From CAZHBA01 sp964530225 (GTDB lineage Bacteria > Pseudomonadota > Alphaproteobacteria > UBA6615), in the NCBI GenBank assembly GCA_964530225.1, contig CAZHBA010000003.1, forward strand, positions 1-56,140: DNA of 56,140 nucleotides, written 5' to 3'. The position numbers and the translations under genes are program-made. The notes under the pieces are model-generated. The model worked only from the letters and a program-made list of their open reading frames with translations. It was not told where the DNA came from and did no database searches. This document shows positions 1-8,386 of the stretch, piece by piece. Within the stretch, counting starts at the first letter, position 1. Each line of letters begins with the position of its first letter.

Positions 1-266
1 CCGACAACCCAATACGCCGTACAACCTTCGCTTTCGGTACGATAGCAAACATGGCAATCGTTGATCGCCGCCATGGATAGACCGGACCACATTTTGCGCG
101 CTTCGTCCTCCGAAGCGTAGGGAACGAAGCACCGCTCCGTCTCACCGTTGGCAATCTCGGTGAATTTGGTATGGGTATAAGCTCCGCCGACAACCCAGTA
201 TTGTTGCGTTATAACGCCCTCGAACAGCACCACCGCACTGCGGCCACGCGATATCCAGATAGTCAA
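1..266 (-). CDS. DUF4170-like small protein, partial (runs off the left edge)
   Basis: A minus-strand frame stays open from an in-frame stop just upstream of position 266 to the window edge, about 88 residues. It reads QQYWVVGGAYTHTKF, then a stretch ending MAAINDCHVCYRTESE. This pattern (YWVVGG, acidic linker, A-x-x-D-x-CH-x-x-YR) resembles the short DUF4170 proteins of Alphaproteobacteria, which often lie near lipid A and TldD/PmbA genes, as here. The only start I can find at the upstream end is TTG (264-266); a downstream GTG is possible. Oddly, the frame does not end after the usual length but continues into a second TAYWVV segment, so this may be a tandem duplication. The family call is from memory of the motif and is tentative. 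It is divergent from pmbA. Confidence 0.45.
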   Translation of the reverse strand, partial: MTIWISRGRSAVVLFEGVITQQYWVVGGAYTHTKFTEIANGETERCFVPYASEDEARKMWSGLSMAAINDCHVCYRTESEGCTAYWVV

Positions 267-429
267 AAAAAACGGCGAAAGCGGTTAGCAACTCCCCAAT
301 AAAGGACCGTTATAAGGATACTTGGGTGCAAAATCGCCGCATAGCTGGCGAAAAAGTTCCTTCGATATGGGGCCGTCAGGCCTTACATAAGAACGTCAAA
401 CACATACTCCCCTTTGCAGGAACTTCCAA

Positions 430-1782
430 ATGAGTCTCAATTCCTCGGATGACGATCGCAATCTGCTCGACGATTTACTGAAAAAAGCCAAAGCGCGTGG
501 TGCCGATGACGCCGACGGCATGCTGGCACGCTCGACCTCGTTATCCCACGCCCAACGGCTCGGCGAGATCGAGAAACTCGAACGCGAGGAAAGCTTCGAT
601 CTGGGCTTACGGGTGTTCCGCGGCCAGAAGCAGGCGGTGGTTTCGTCGGCCGACCTCAGCGCCAAAGCCCTAGACGATCTGGTCGACCGGGCGTTGGCCA
701 TGGCCGCCACGGTACCCGATGACCCGTGGTGCGGCTTGGCCGACCCGGATCAACTCTCCACCACCACAGACAAATTGGACATGGTCGACGCCGACGAGCC
801 GAGCGACGAAGATCTCGTCGCCATGGCACGGACTTGCGAAGATGCCGCGCGCGCGGTCGACGGCATCACCAACTCCGAGGGCGCATCAGCCAGCTGGGGT
901 CGCACCCAGGTGGCGTTGGCGGCTACCAACGGCTTTTCCGGTGCCTATGCGCGCACTGATTTTGGCGTCGGCGTGTCGGTCATCGCCGGCGAAGGTACCG
1001 ATATGGAGAGTGACTATGATTACAGCCAGGCGGTGTTCCGGTCCGAACTGGAAAATCCCGCTATAACCGGCACCAGCGCCGGTATGCGCGCCGTCGCCCG
1101 GCTCGGCGCGCGCAAGATGCCCACCATAGAGGCTACGGTTGTGTACGACCCCCGCGTTGCTAGCGGTCTGCTTAGCCACCTGACCGGGGCGATCAACGGA
1201 TCGGCTGTCGCCCGCGGTACCAGCTTTCTGAAAGACCAATTAAACAAAGCGGTGTTCTCGCCAAGTATCACCATCGTCGACGATCCCCACCGCCCCCACG
1301 GTTTGCGCTCGAAACCCTTCGACGGCGAGGGTCTGGCAAACGAGAAGCTGAACCTTGTCAAGGACGGCGTATTGACGACTTGGCTGCTCGACCTGGCCAC
1401 AGCACGCCAGCTGGGAATGATCAGCTGCGGGCGAGCGTCGCGCGGCACCTCAGCACCGCCCAGTCCGTCGCCCACCAACCTCCACCTTGAAGCTGGTACG
1501 CTGACGCCGGACGAGCTGATGGCCGACATCGACAATGGCTTTTACATCACCTCGCTGATGGGCATGGGCGTCAACGGCGTGACCGGCGACTACAGCCGCG
1601 GCGCCAGCGGCTTCTGGATCGAAGGCGGCAAGATTACCTTCCCGGTGACGGAAATGACCGTGGCCAGCAATCTTAAAGACATGTATCGGAATCTGCGCCC
1701 AGCGAACGATCTGGAGTTCCGCTACGGCACCAACTCCCCAACCGTGCGCATCGGCAGCATGACGGTCGCTGGTGGCGGTTGA
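430..1782 (+). CDS. pmbA: TldD/PmbA family protein (PmbA/TldE subunit)
   Basis: This 450-residue protein has the length and pattern of PmbA (TldE), one half of the TldD/TldE metalloprotease, which degrades unfolded peptides and processes some modified peptides in the cytoplasm. The N-terminal region has the family feature of glycine-rich segments alternating with hydrophobic ones (SFDLGLRVFRGQKQAVVSS), and the C-terminal half carries GFYITSLMGMGVNGVTGDYSRGA, a hallmark of the family. PmbA itself lacks the zinc-binding HExxxH of its partner TldD, and none is seen here. The ATG at 430 follows the divergent DUF4170-like gene, with about 160 bases between them. TldD is not in the window. The lipid A operon follows 54 bases downstream, a common alphaproteobacterial order. 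Confidence 0.93.
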   Translation: MSLNSSDDDRNLLDDLLKKAKARGADDADGMLARSTSLSHAQRLGEIEKLEREESFDLGLRVFRGQKQAVVSSADLSAKALDDLVDRALAMAATVPDDPWCGLADPDQLSTTTDKLDMVDADEPSDEDLVAMARTCEDAARAVDGITNSEGASASWGRTQVALAATNGFSGAYARTDFGVGVSVIAGEGTDMESDYDYSQAVFRSELENPAITGTSAGMRAVARLGARKMPTIEATVVYDPRVASGLLSHLTGAINGSAVARGTSFLKDQLNKAVFSPSITIVDDPHRPHGLRSKPFDGEGLANEKLNLVKDGVLTTWLLDLATARQLGMISCGRASRGTSAPPSPSPTNLHLEAGTLTPDELMADIDNGFYITSLMGMGVNGVTGDYSRGASGFWIEGGKITFPVTEMTVASNLKDMYRNLRPANDLEFRYGTNSPTVRIGSMTVAGGG

Positions 1783-1836
1783 GCTAGCGCACCGTCATGG
1801 TATACCGGTTCGGCACGACGCAGGGGCTGCGCGCCG

Positions 1837-3663
1837 TTGACTGAACAGACACAAACCAAACCCGCGCTGGACGGCACCACCCGTTTTCTGGTGGCCCGGC
1901 TGTGGCGCGACTGGATGCGCATCCATCTGGCGCAATTAGTTATCGCTGGTGCTCTGATGCTCGTCGTCGCGGCTTCAGTAGCGGTCTATCCAAAATTAAT
2001 CGAAACGTCGATCGACCTGCTCGAACAACGCGACATCAAAGGGTTCTTTCTGATGCCGCTGGTGATCGTTGCTGTCGCCATTTTCAAGGGCCTAGCCAGT
2101 TACGTCCAAACCGTCGTCAGCCAGTCGGTGGCCTTGCGCATCATCAACCAATTGCAGAAGGCGATGTTCGCTCACCTGATGCGCGCCGATATCGCCAGTT
2201 TCCACGAAACCTCGGCCGGCAAGCTGATGTCGCGGTTCACAAACGACGTCAACATGATGCGCGACGCACTATCGAAGTCGCTGGTCGGCTTGGTGCGCAA
2301 CACGCTGACCGCGACTGCATTGATCGGCATGATGTTCTATCTCGATTGGCTGCTGGCGCTGATCGTAGTCGTCTTGTTGCCTGTCGGTAGCCGCCCGGTT
2401 ATCCGCATCGGCCACCGCCTGCGCCGTGCTGCGGCCAACTCACAAGTGGAAATGGGTGAGATGACGGCTAATCTCGACCAAGCGTTGGCCGGCGTCAGGC
2501 TGATCAAGTCCTATCGTATGGAAGCCCACGAACAGAAGTGCGCGAACAATTTGTTCGATAGCGTCTACCGACTGACGATGAAAACCGTCAAAGGGCGTTC
2601 GCGCACCTATCCGATTCTCGAAACCCTGGGCGGCACCTCTATCGCCGCGATTTTAGCGTTTGGGGGCTGGCGCATTATCTCTGGCACCGGAACTCTGGGC
2701 GAATTTGTCGCCTTCCTTACCGCCGTCATCATGGCCTATCAGCCGATCCGTTCGCTGGGTGCGCTCAACGCCAGCCTCCAGGAAGGCCTCTCGGCGGTGC
2801 ACCGCAGCTTCGCGCTGCTCGATACCGAACCGGAGATCGTCGACCGCACCGATGCGCGAAATATCGAGGCCTGCCAGGGCGCCCTGGCCTTCGAAGCCGT
2901 GGATTTTTCCTACGAGGAGAAAGTGTCGGCCCTGCATGACATTTCCTTCGCCGTAACCCCAGGGCAGACAGTGGCACTGGTGGGCCCCAGCGGCGCCGGG
3001 AAATCGACGATTTTGAACTTAATTCCACGCTTCTACGACCCCGATCGGGGGCGCGTGACGATCGACGGTACCGACGTGCGCGACCTGACCTTGGCCGATC
3101 TGCGCGCACAGATCGCCCTGGTCAGCCAAGACGTTACCCTGTTCAACGACAGTGTCGCCGCCAACATCGGGTTCGGACGGCCAGAGGCATCGCGCGAGGA
3201 CATCGTTGCCGCGGCAACAGCGGCGGCTGCACATGATTTCGTCAGCGCCTTACCACAGGGCTACGAGACTGTCGTCGGCGACCGCGGCGCCACCCTGTCG
3301 GGCGGCGAGCGCCAGCGCATCGCCATCGCCCGGGCGATGCTGCGCGACGCGCCAATTTTGCTGCTCGACGAAGCCACCAGCGCTCTCGATGCAGAGTCCG
3401 AGCGCCAGGTGCAGCAGGCCCTCGACCGGCTCACTCAGGGCCGGACGACTCTGGTCATCGCCCACCGGCTGGCCACGGCCATGGGCGCCTATATGATTTA
3501 CGTGATGGATGGTGGGCGCATCGTCGAAGCGGGAACTCATGTCGAACTTCTCGCCAAAAGCGGTCTTTATGCGCGGTTAAGCAAATTGCAGTTCCGAGAC
3601 GAACCGGCCGAGCTAGAGGCTCATTCGCAAGATCAGCTGGCGACAGCACCCGCGCCCGCATGA
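1837..3663 (+). CDS. ABC exporter, fused permease/ATPase (MsbA-like)
   Basis: This is a half-transporter of 608 residues: an N-terminal membrane domain (about residues 1-330, type I exporter fold) followed by an ATPase domain. The ATPase has Walker A GPSGAGKST (about 382-390), signature LSGGERQ (about 486-492), Walker B ILLLDEATSALD (about 505-516) and the switch histidine in VIAHRL. Two copies would form the working exporter in the inner membrane. Its stop overlaps the start of waaA (ATGA), and waaA in turn overlaps lpxK, so export of a lipid A precursor, as for MsbA, is the natural guess. The family is too broad to fix the substrate. The start is TTG at 1837; an ATG at about 1915 would remove 26 residues before the first membrane helix. 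Confidence 0.9.
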   Translation: MTEQTQTKPALDGTTRFLVARLWRDWMRIHLAQLVIAGALMLVVAASVAVYPKLIETSIDLLEQRDIKGFFLMPLVIVAVAIFKGLASYVQTVVSQSVALRIINQLQKAMFAHLMRADIASFHETSAGKLMSRFTNDVNMMRDALSKSLVGLVRNTLTATALIGMMFYLDWLLALIVVVLLPVGSRPVIRIGHRLRRAAANSQVEMGEMTANLDQALAGVRLIKSYRMEAHEQKCANNLFDSVYRLTMKTVKGRSRTYPILETLGGTSIAAILAFGGWRIISGTGTLGEFVAFLTAVIMAYQPIRSLGALNASLQEGLSAVHRSFALLDTEPEIVDRTDARNIEACQGALAFEAVDFSYEEKVSALHDISFAVTPGQTVALVGPSGAGKSTILNLIPRFYDPDRGRVTIDGTDVRDLTLADLRAQIALVSQDVTLFNDSVAANIGFGRPEASREDIVAAATAAAAHDFVSALPQGYETVVGDRGATLSGGERQRIAIARAMLRDAPILLLDEATSALDAESERQVQQALDRLTQGRTTLVIAHRLATAMGAYMIYVMDGGRIVEAGTHVELLAKSGLYARLSKLQFRDEPAELEAHSQDQLATAPAPA

Positions 3664-4982
3664 GCAAAACTGGTTTCACTGGCGCGTTGCCGCTGCTCGG
3701 CCTGTATCGTGGTCTCACGACAGTAGGCTTGCCGCTAATTCAGTTGCTACTACGGCAACGCATAGCACTCGGGAAAGAAAACCCGGCCCGTGTCGAAGAG
3801 CGTCGCGGCGTGGCATCATTGCAGCGCCCCGAAGGATCCCTGGTATGGATTCACGCGGCGAGCCTCGGCGAGGCGCAGTCGGTGCTAGTTTTAGTCGACC
3901 GGCTTATCCGCGAGCGGCCGGCGCTCAGCATCCTAATAACAACCGGCACCGTAACGTCTGCTAGCCTGATGGACGAACGCCTGCCGAAGCGCGCCCTCCA
4001 CCAATTTGTTCCCATCGACCGTTCTGCCTGGGTGCGTCGCTTTCTTAAATATTGGCAACCCGATTTGGCGATCTGGGTCGAGTCCGAATTATGGCCGAAT
4101 CTATTGCTTGAGACCGCCGCGCGCGGCGTCCCCATGGTTCTGCTCAACGCACGCATATCCGCCGATTCGCACACCGGATGGCAACGCGCGCGTGGCCTCG
4201 CCCATCACCTGTTGTCGAGCTTTTCACTGGTTCTGGCCCAGGACGAGACCATTGCCGCGCGCTTGCTCGACCTCGGTGCGGCCAATGTATCGGTATCGGG
4301 TAATCTCAAGACTGCCGCCGCCCCGCTACCAGCGACTGCTACTGACCTCCTGGAACTGCAAGACGCCATCGGATCGCGGCCGGTGTGGCTAACCGCCAGC
4401 ACCCATGACGGCGAAGAGGCGATCGTCGCCAAGGCCCATATGAGCGCCGTTGAGAAGATTCCCGGCCTGTTGACCATCGTCGCCCCGCGCCACCCGCAAC
4501 GGGGAGCCGAGGTTGCCGCACACCTCGAAGAGCAAGGCCTGACGGTCGCCCGCCGCTCCCTGTCCGAACCGATCACCGACGCGTTCGACATTTACCTGGT
4601 CGACGGAACCGGCGAACTGGGCCTGTTCTACCGGATTGCGCCAGTCGCCTTTATCGGCGGCTCGCTGATCCCACATGGCGGTCAAAACATGCTGGAAGCC
4701 GCTGTGCTAAAATGCGCCATCTTACACGGACCGCACATTGCCAACTTCCAGGCTATCGCCGATGAACTCGCACAGGCCGGCGCCAGCCGCCAGGTCGATA
4801 GTAGCGAGGCCTTGGCGGAAGCGGTCGAAGCACTGCTGGCGAACCCCGCTAAGGCCGCGGAAATGGCCGACGCCGCGGCGACGACGGCAGCAGCGCGCGA
4901 CGATGTCCTCGACCGGGTAGCTGCGGCACTGTCGCCATTGCTCGACGGCATCACCCCGACCAGTCCCGCGGCCACCCCATGA
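3660..4982 (+). CDS. waaA: 3-deoxy-D-manno-octulosonic acid transferase
   Basis: WaaA (KdtA) adds Kdo from CMP-Kdo to lipid IVA at the cytoplasmic face of the inner membrane. The 440-residue protein has the GT30 N-terminal domain with WIHAASLGEAQSV, whose Glu is the proposed catalytic base, and the acceptor-side segment WVESELWPN. The second Rossmann domain has VAPRHPQR and the family-typical GGSLIPHGGQNMLEAA near residue 340. The N-terminus is hydrophobic, consistent with membrane anchoring. The ATG overlaps the TGA of the ABC exporter (ATGA), and its own TGA overlaps the lpxK ATG, so the three genes are translationally coupled. Confidence 0.96.
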   Translation: MSKTGFTGALPLLGLYRGLTTVGLPLIQLLLRQRIALGKENPARVEERRGVASLQRPEGSLVWIHAASLGEAQSVLVLVDRLIRERPALSILITTGTVTSASLMDERLPKRALHQFVPIDRSAWVRRFLKYWQPDLAIWVESELWPNLLLETAARGVPMVLLNARISADSHTGWQRARGLAHHLLSSFSLVLAQDETIAARLLDLGAANVSVSGNLKTAAAPLPATATDLLELQDAIGSRPVWLTASTHDGEEAIVAKAHMSAVEKIPGLLTIVAPRHPQRGAEVAAHLEEQGLTVARRSLSEPITDAFDIYLVDGTGELGLFYRIAPVAFIGGSLIPHGGQNMLEAAVLKCAILHGPHIANFQAIADELAQAGASRQVDSSEALAEAVEALLANPAKAAEMADAAATTAAARDDVLDRVAAALSPLLDGITPTSPAATP

Positions 4983-5947
4983 AAACGCCCTCATTTTGGT
5001 ATGGCGCACCGGGTGCGGTGTCGGCGTTGCTGGCGCCAGCTGCCGGTGTTTACGCGCTCGCCAGGCGCCTCAAGAACCAATTCGCCCATCCCTACCGGGC
5101 CGCCGTACCGGTTATCTGCGTCGGTAATCTGGTTGCCGGTGGCACCGGCAAGACCCCGGTGGTACTGGCGCTAGCAACACTATTGAAAGACCGCAAGGCG
5201 GCCTTTCTTACCCGCGGTTATGGCGGCAGCGAAGCCGGGCCAGTGCAGGTCAAAGCCTACCGCCACCGCGCCGACGAGGTTGGCGACGAACCGCTATTGC
5301 TGGCGCGCGCCGCAACAACCTGGGTGGCGCGCGACCGCGCTGCCGGTGCCCGGGCGGCAGCTGCAGCCGGCGCCGAACTCATCATCATGGATGACGGCTT
5401 TCAAAATCTGTCGCTGGCCAAGAATTTCAGCCTCGTTGTCGTCGACGGCGTCACCGGATTCGGCAACGGTCGATTGGTACCCGCCGGCCCCCTACGCGAA
5501 CCGGTAGGGGCGGGCCTAGCACGCGCCGACGCGCTTGTTATCGTCGGCGACGATAAGACCGGTATCGCGGCCAACATGCACCCCGATTTTCCCGTGCTCG
5601 CTGCCCACCTCGAGCCAACGCAAGACACCGGGTTCGTCGCCGGCAAGCGCGTGGTCGCTTTCGCCGGTATTGGCCACCCCGCGAAGTTCTTCACCACGCT
5701 GGAGAAAATGGGCTGCTCCATAGCCGCCCGCCACGCCTTTGCTGACCACCATAGTTACAAGACCGACGAGATCATGAAGATCTGCGTTGAGGCCACGGCG
5801 CTCGACGCCTCGCCGGTAACCACCGAAAAAGACTGGGTGCGTCTGCCGCAGCAAACCCGCTCGATGGTGCAAACGGTACCGGTGATCCTGGAATGGCAGG
5901 ACGAGGCACGGGTGAAAGAATTACTGGCAAGGTTGCTTAGCCAATAA
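4979..5947 (+). CDS. lpxK: tetraacyldisaccharide 4'-kinase
   Basis: LpxK phosphorylates the 4' position of the lipid A disaccharide, using ATP at the inner membrane. The 322-residue protein begins with a hydrophobic segment (VSALLAPAAGVYALARRL) that anchors the family to the membrane. It then has GNLVAGGTGKTPVV (about residues 49-62), the P-loop of LpxK, and DDGFQN (about residue 140), the conserved acidic motif that binds magnesium. LTRGYGG and PAGPLREP are also typical. Its ATG overlaps the waaA TGA. The gene ends in TAA, just before an inverted repeat shared with another convergent junction in this window. Confidence 0.96.
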   Translation: MKTPSFWYGAPGAVSALLAPAAGVYALARRLKNQFAHPYRAAVPVICVGNLVAGGTGKTPVVLALATLLKDRKAAFLTRGYGGSEAGPVQVKAYRHRADEVGDEPLLLARAATTWVARDRAAGARAAAAAGAELIIMDDGFQNLSLAKNFSLVVVDGVTGFGNGRLVPAGPLREPVGAGLARADALVIVGDDKTGIAANMHPDFPVLAAHLEPTQDTGFVAGKRVVAFAGIGHPAKFFTTLEKMGCSIAARHAFADHHSYKTDEIMKICVEATALDASPVTTEKDWVRLPQQTRSMVQTVPVILEWQDEARVKELLARLLSQ

Positions 5948-5952
5948 AAAGG

Positions 5953-6019
5953 CCTCATGCTGAGCCTGTTGAAGTATGGGGCTGGGAACACCTCGTCTTT
6001 CGACAAGCTCAGGATGAGG
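5953..6019. repeat. intergenic inverted repeat, copy 1 (between lpxK and the M23 gene)
   Basis: The left arm (5953-5974, CCTCATGCTGAGCCTGTTGA onward) pairs imperfectly with the right arm ending at 6019 (TTCGACAAGCTCAGGATGAG). A second copy lies at 15653-15718. Both copies sit between convergent genes. Similar TGAGCnTGTCGAA palindromes are widespread in alphaproteobacterial intergenic DNA. As RNA it would fold on either strand, so a role as a two-way terminator or mRNA 3'-end protector is plausible. Confidence 0.8.
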
Positions 6020-6038
6020 TGTTCTGGAAACTGTCGGA

Positions 6039-6851
6039 TTATTCAGCTTTTTTAGGCAGCACCAATTCCGGATCAAGCCGCACATTGAACCAGTTGAGCC
6101 GCCAATCGAGATGGGGGCCGGTGGCGCGGCCGGTGGCGCCAATGGTGCCTATTACTGCACCCTGGACAACGCTATCGCCGGCCTTCACGCCGACCGAATT
6201 CATATGGGAATAGATCGTCGTCAGTCCATGGCCGTGATTGATCGCCACCGTACCACCGGTGTAAAATAGGTCAGTCTCGGCCAACACCACCTCGCCCGCC
6301 GCCGCAGCGTGCACCGGCGTGCCGACCGGGCTGGCGACGTCGAGGCCGTAATGGGGCCGACGCGGCTGCCCGTTCAAGATACGCTGGCTGCCATAGAAGC
6401 CGCTGAGCCGGCCCGCCGCCGGCAGGATAAAGCCCTGAAGGAAGTCCATAGTGGCGCTTTCGCGTGAGCGTGCCGCCTTGATCAGCGCACCCTCGCGGTG
6501 GATGCGCTTTAAGACTTCTGGCGGTGGGGTCACCGTGCTTGGCGGCAGCCCATCGACGTGCTCGATCCGCCATTGCCGCGGTGCAATGGTCAAAGCTTGG
6601 CTCTCCTGCCGTCCGTCCGGATGGGTGATCGCTAACGTCGCTTCGGGACCATGGTCGCGACCGATGCCGAACACGAAGGTTCCGGATTGGGGATCGACGC
6701 GCAGCGTGCGTCCTTCGAAGGTAACTTTCGACCCCGGCGCTACCGTGCCAACGATCAGCCCGCCTTGGGTTAGAGGTCCGGTTAGTTCGACTGCGGCGGC
6801 TGGCACAGCGGCTAGGAGAACCCACTCAAGGGCAAGCCAAATTGCCTTCAC
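6039..6851 (-). CDS. M23 family metallopeptidase (secreted peptidoglycan hydrolase)
   Basis: This 270-residue protein has an N-terminal signal peptide (about residues 1-20, ending VPAAA) and a C-terminal LytM-like domain, so it should cleave peptidoglycan cross-bridges in the periplasm or regulate such enzymes. The metal-binding HYGLD motif lies near residues 166-170, and NHGHGLTTIYSHM near 205. The canonical HxH motif reads GPHLDW (about 244-249): the first His is kept and the second metal-ligand position is Asp, a variant I recall from other proteobacterial members. The GTG start (6849-6851) overlaps the TGA of xseA, so it is translated in tandem with that gene. The convergent lpxK lies across the inverted repeat. 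Confidence 0.9.
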   Translation of the reverse strand: MKAIWLALEWVLLAAVPAAAVELTGPLTQGGLIVGTVAPGSKVTFEGRTLRVDPQSGTFVFGIGRDHGPEATLAITHPDGRQESQALTIAPRQWRIEHVDGLPPSTVTPPPEVLKRIHREGALIKAARSRESATMDFLQGFILPAAGRLSGFYGSQRILNGQPRRPHYGLDVASPVGTPVHAAAAGEVVLAETDLFYTGGTVAINHGHGLTTIYSHMNSVGVKAGDSVVQGAVIGTIGATGRATGPHLDWRLNWFNVRLDPELVLPKKAE

Positions 6852-8350
6852 AGCAGGCTTCCCTGGGAATCGTCGGATGGCGATTTGCGCTTTGCTTTTG
6901 GTTTTTTTTTGGCGGCATGAGTTTGCGAAGGCACTCCGCCACCCGTGCTCACCGACGATACCACAGCCTCGGCGCGGCCATCGTCTTTGAAGGCCAACGA
7001 TATACCGTCGCCCGGCGACAACATATCGGCGGCGGACACCGGCGCGCCAGCGTCATCGCGCACAACGACGAAGCCGCGCTCAAGCACGCCCTTGTAGGAA
7101 TAGCTTTCGAGAAGTTTTTCGGTGTTCTCCAAATATTGAGCGCGGATCTGATATATCGCCTGCCCCAAGCGACTGAAGCGCGCGTCGCTCTGGATAACCA
7201 CTGCCAGATCTTGGCGCTTACGGGCGATATAATCGCCGGGGCGGACCAGTTGAGCCGCCACCTCGCCGACCTGCTGCCGGCGGCCGTCGATCAGGCTCGC
7301 CATCGCCGGGGCTAGGCGCTCGCCCCAATCGTCGCTGCGTTGCATAGCGGCTTCAATCAGGCGGCGGGGTTCGGGTAGGCCGCGGGCCAAGCCAGTGATA
7401 TGTTGTTTTAACCCACTGAACTGGCGAGTCATGGCGCCAAATAGCCGCGCGCCGTCATCGGCCACCTGGGCCAGGAGTTCAGTGCGCACCGGCACGGCGA
7501 GTTCCGCCGCCGCGGTCGGAGTTGACGCCCGCCGATCGGCGGCGAAATCGATTAGAGTGGTGTCGGTTTCATGGCCGATGGCGGAGATCAGCGGAATGTC
7601 GCTGGCCGTCGCCGCACGCACTACGTTTTCGTCGTTGAACGCCATCAGATCTTCCAGCGAACCGCCGCCACGCGCGACGATCAGCAGATCCGGGCGCGGT
7701 ACGTCGCCGCCCGCCTTCAAGGCATTGAACCCGGCGATTGCCGCGCTCACTTGCTCGGCTGCGGTTATACCCTGCACCAACACAGGCCACAGCAGCACCC
7801 GACGCGGAAAGCGGTCGTTCAGCCGGTGCATGATATCCCGAAAGACGGCGCCGGTTGGCGAGGTAACAACGCCGATAATTTTGGGCAGGTAGGGCAGCGG
7901 CTGCTTACGGTCCTCGTCGAACAGACCCTCGGTGGCAAGCCGTTTGCGCCGCTCCTCAATCATCTTAAGCAGCACACCTTCGCCGGCGATCTCTAGCCGC
8001 TCGATCACCAATTGATATTTCGAGCGCGCGGCGTAGGTGGTGATGCGCCCGGTGGCGATGACCTCAAGCCCATCTTCGGGTTCAATATCGAGCTTGCCCG
8101 CGGTGCCGCGCCAGCACACCGCGTCCATATTGGCATCGGCGTCCTTCAACGCCATATAGAGATGGCCCGAGGCGGCACGCTTGAAACCGGACACTTCGCC
8201 GCGCACCCGCACATAGCCGAACGCGTCCTCGACGACGCGTTTCAGGGCGCCACTGAGCTCGGCGACGCCGTAGACCGGCGGCTCGTTGCTAGCGGTGGCC
8301 TCGTGGGTGGGCGTATCAGGGGCGTACGTATTCATCGACTCATCTGGCAT
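6848..8350 (-). CDS. xseA: exodeoxyribonuclease VII large subunit
   Basis: XseA is the large subunit of exonuclease VII, which degrades single-stranded DNA into short oligonucleotides. The protein has the N-terminal OB-fold (VYGVAELSGALKRVVEDAFG through SGHLYMALKD) and the central catalytic region with GVVTSPTGAVFRDIMHRL and ARGGGSLEDLMAFNDE, both diagnostic. SAIGHETDTTLIDFAADRRA is also highly conserved. The C-terminus is basic (AAKKKPKAKRKSP). The start is uncertain: ATG codons at 8369-8371, 8348-8350 and 8333-8335 are in frame and none has a strong ribosome-binding site. The middle one is used here. The stop overlaps the GTG of the M23 gene. purD is divergent. Confidence 0.95.
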   Translation of the reverse strand: MPDESMNTYAPDTPTHEATASNEPPVYGVAELSGALKRVVEDAFGYVRVRGEVSGFKRAASGHLYMALKDADANMDAVCWRGTAGKLDIEPEDGLEVIATGRITTYAARSKYQLVIERLEIAGEGVLLKMIEERRKRLATEGLFDEDRKQPLPYLPKIIGVVTSPTGAVFRDIMHRLNDRFPRRVLLWPVLVQGITAAEQVSAAIAGFNALKAGGDVPRPDLLIVARGGGSLEDLMAFNDENVVRAATASDIPLISAIGHETDTTLIDFAADRRASTPTAAAELAVPVRTELLAQVADDGARLFGAMTRQFSGLKQHITGLARGLPEPRRLIEAAMQRSDDWGERLAPAMASLIDGRRQQVGEVAAQLVRPGDYIARKRQDLAVVIQSDARFSRLGQAIYQIRAQYLENTEKLLESYSYKGVLERGFVVVRDDAGAPVSAADMLSPGDGISLAFKDDGRAEAVVSSVSTGGGVPSQTHAAKKKPKAKRKSPSDDSQGSLL

Positions 8351-8386
8351 AATACAAAAACAACGGCACATAACGAAGGATCAAAC

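Noticed and set aside
8012..8386. Upstream extension of the purD frame (125 codons)
   Set aside because: It lies over the xseA coding strand, is not PurD-like, and the ATG at 8387 has a good ribosome-binding site right before the conserved glycine-rich loop.
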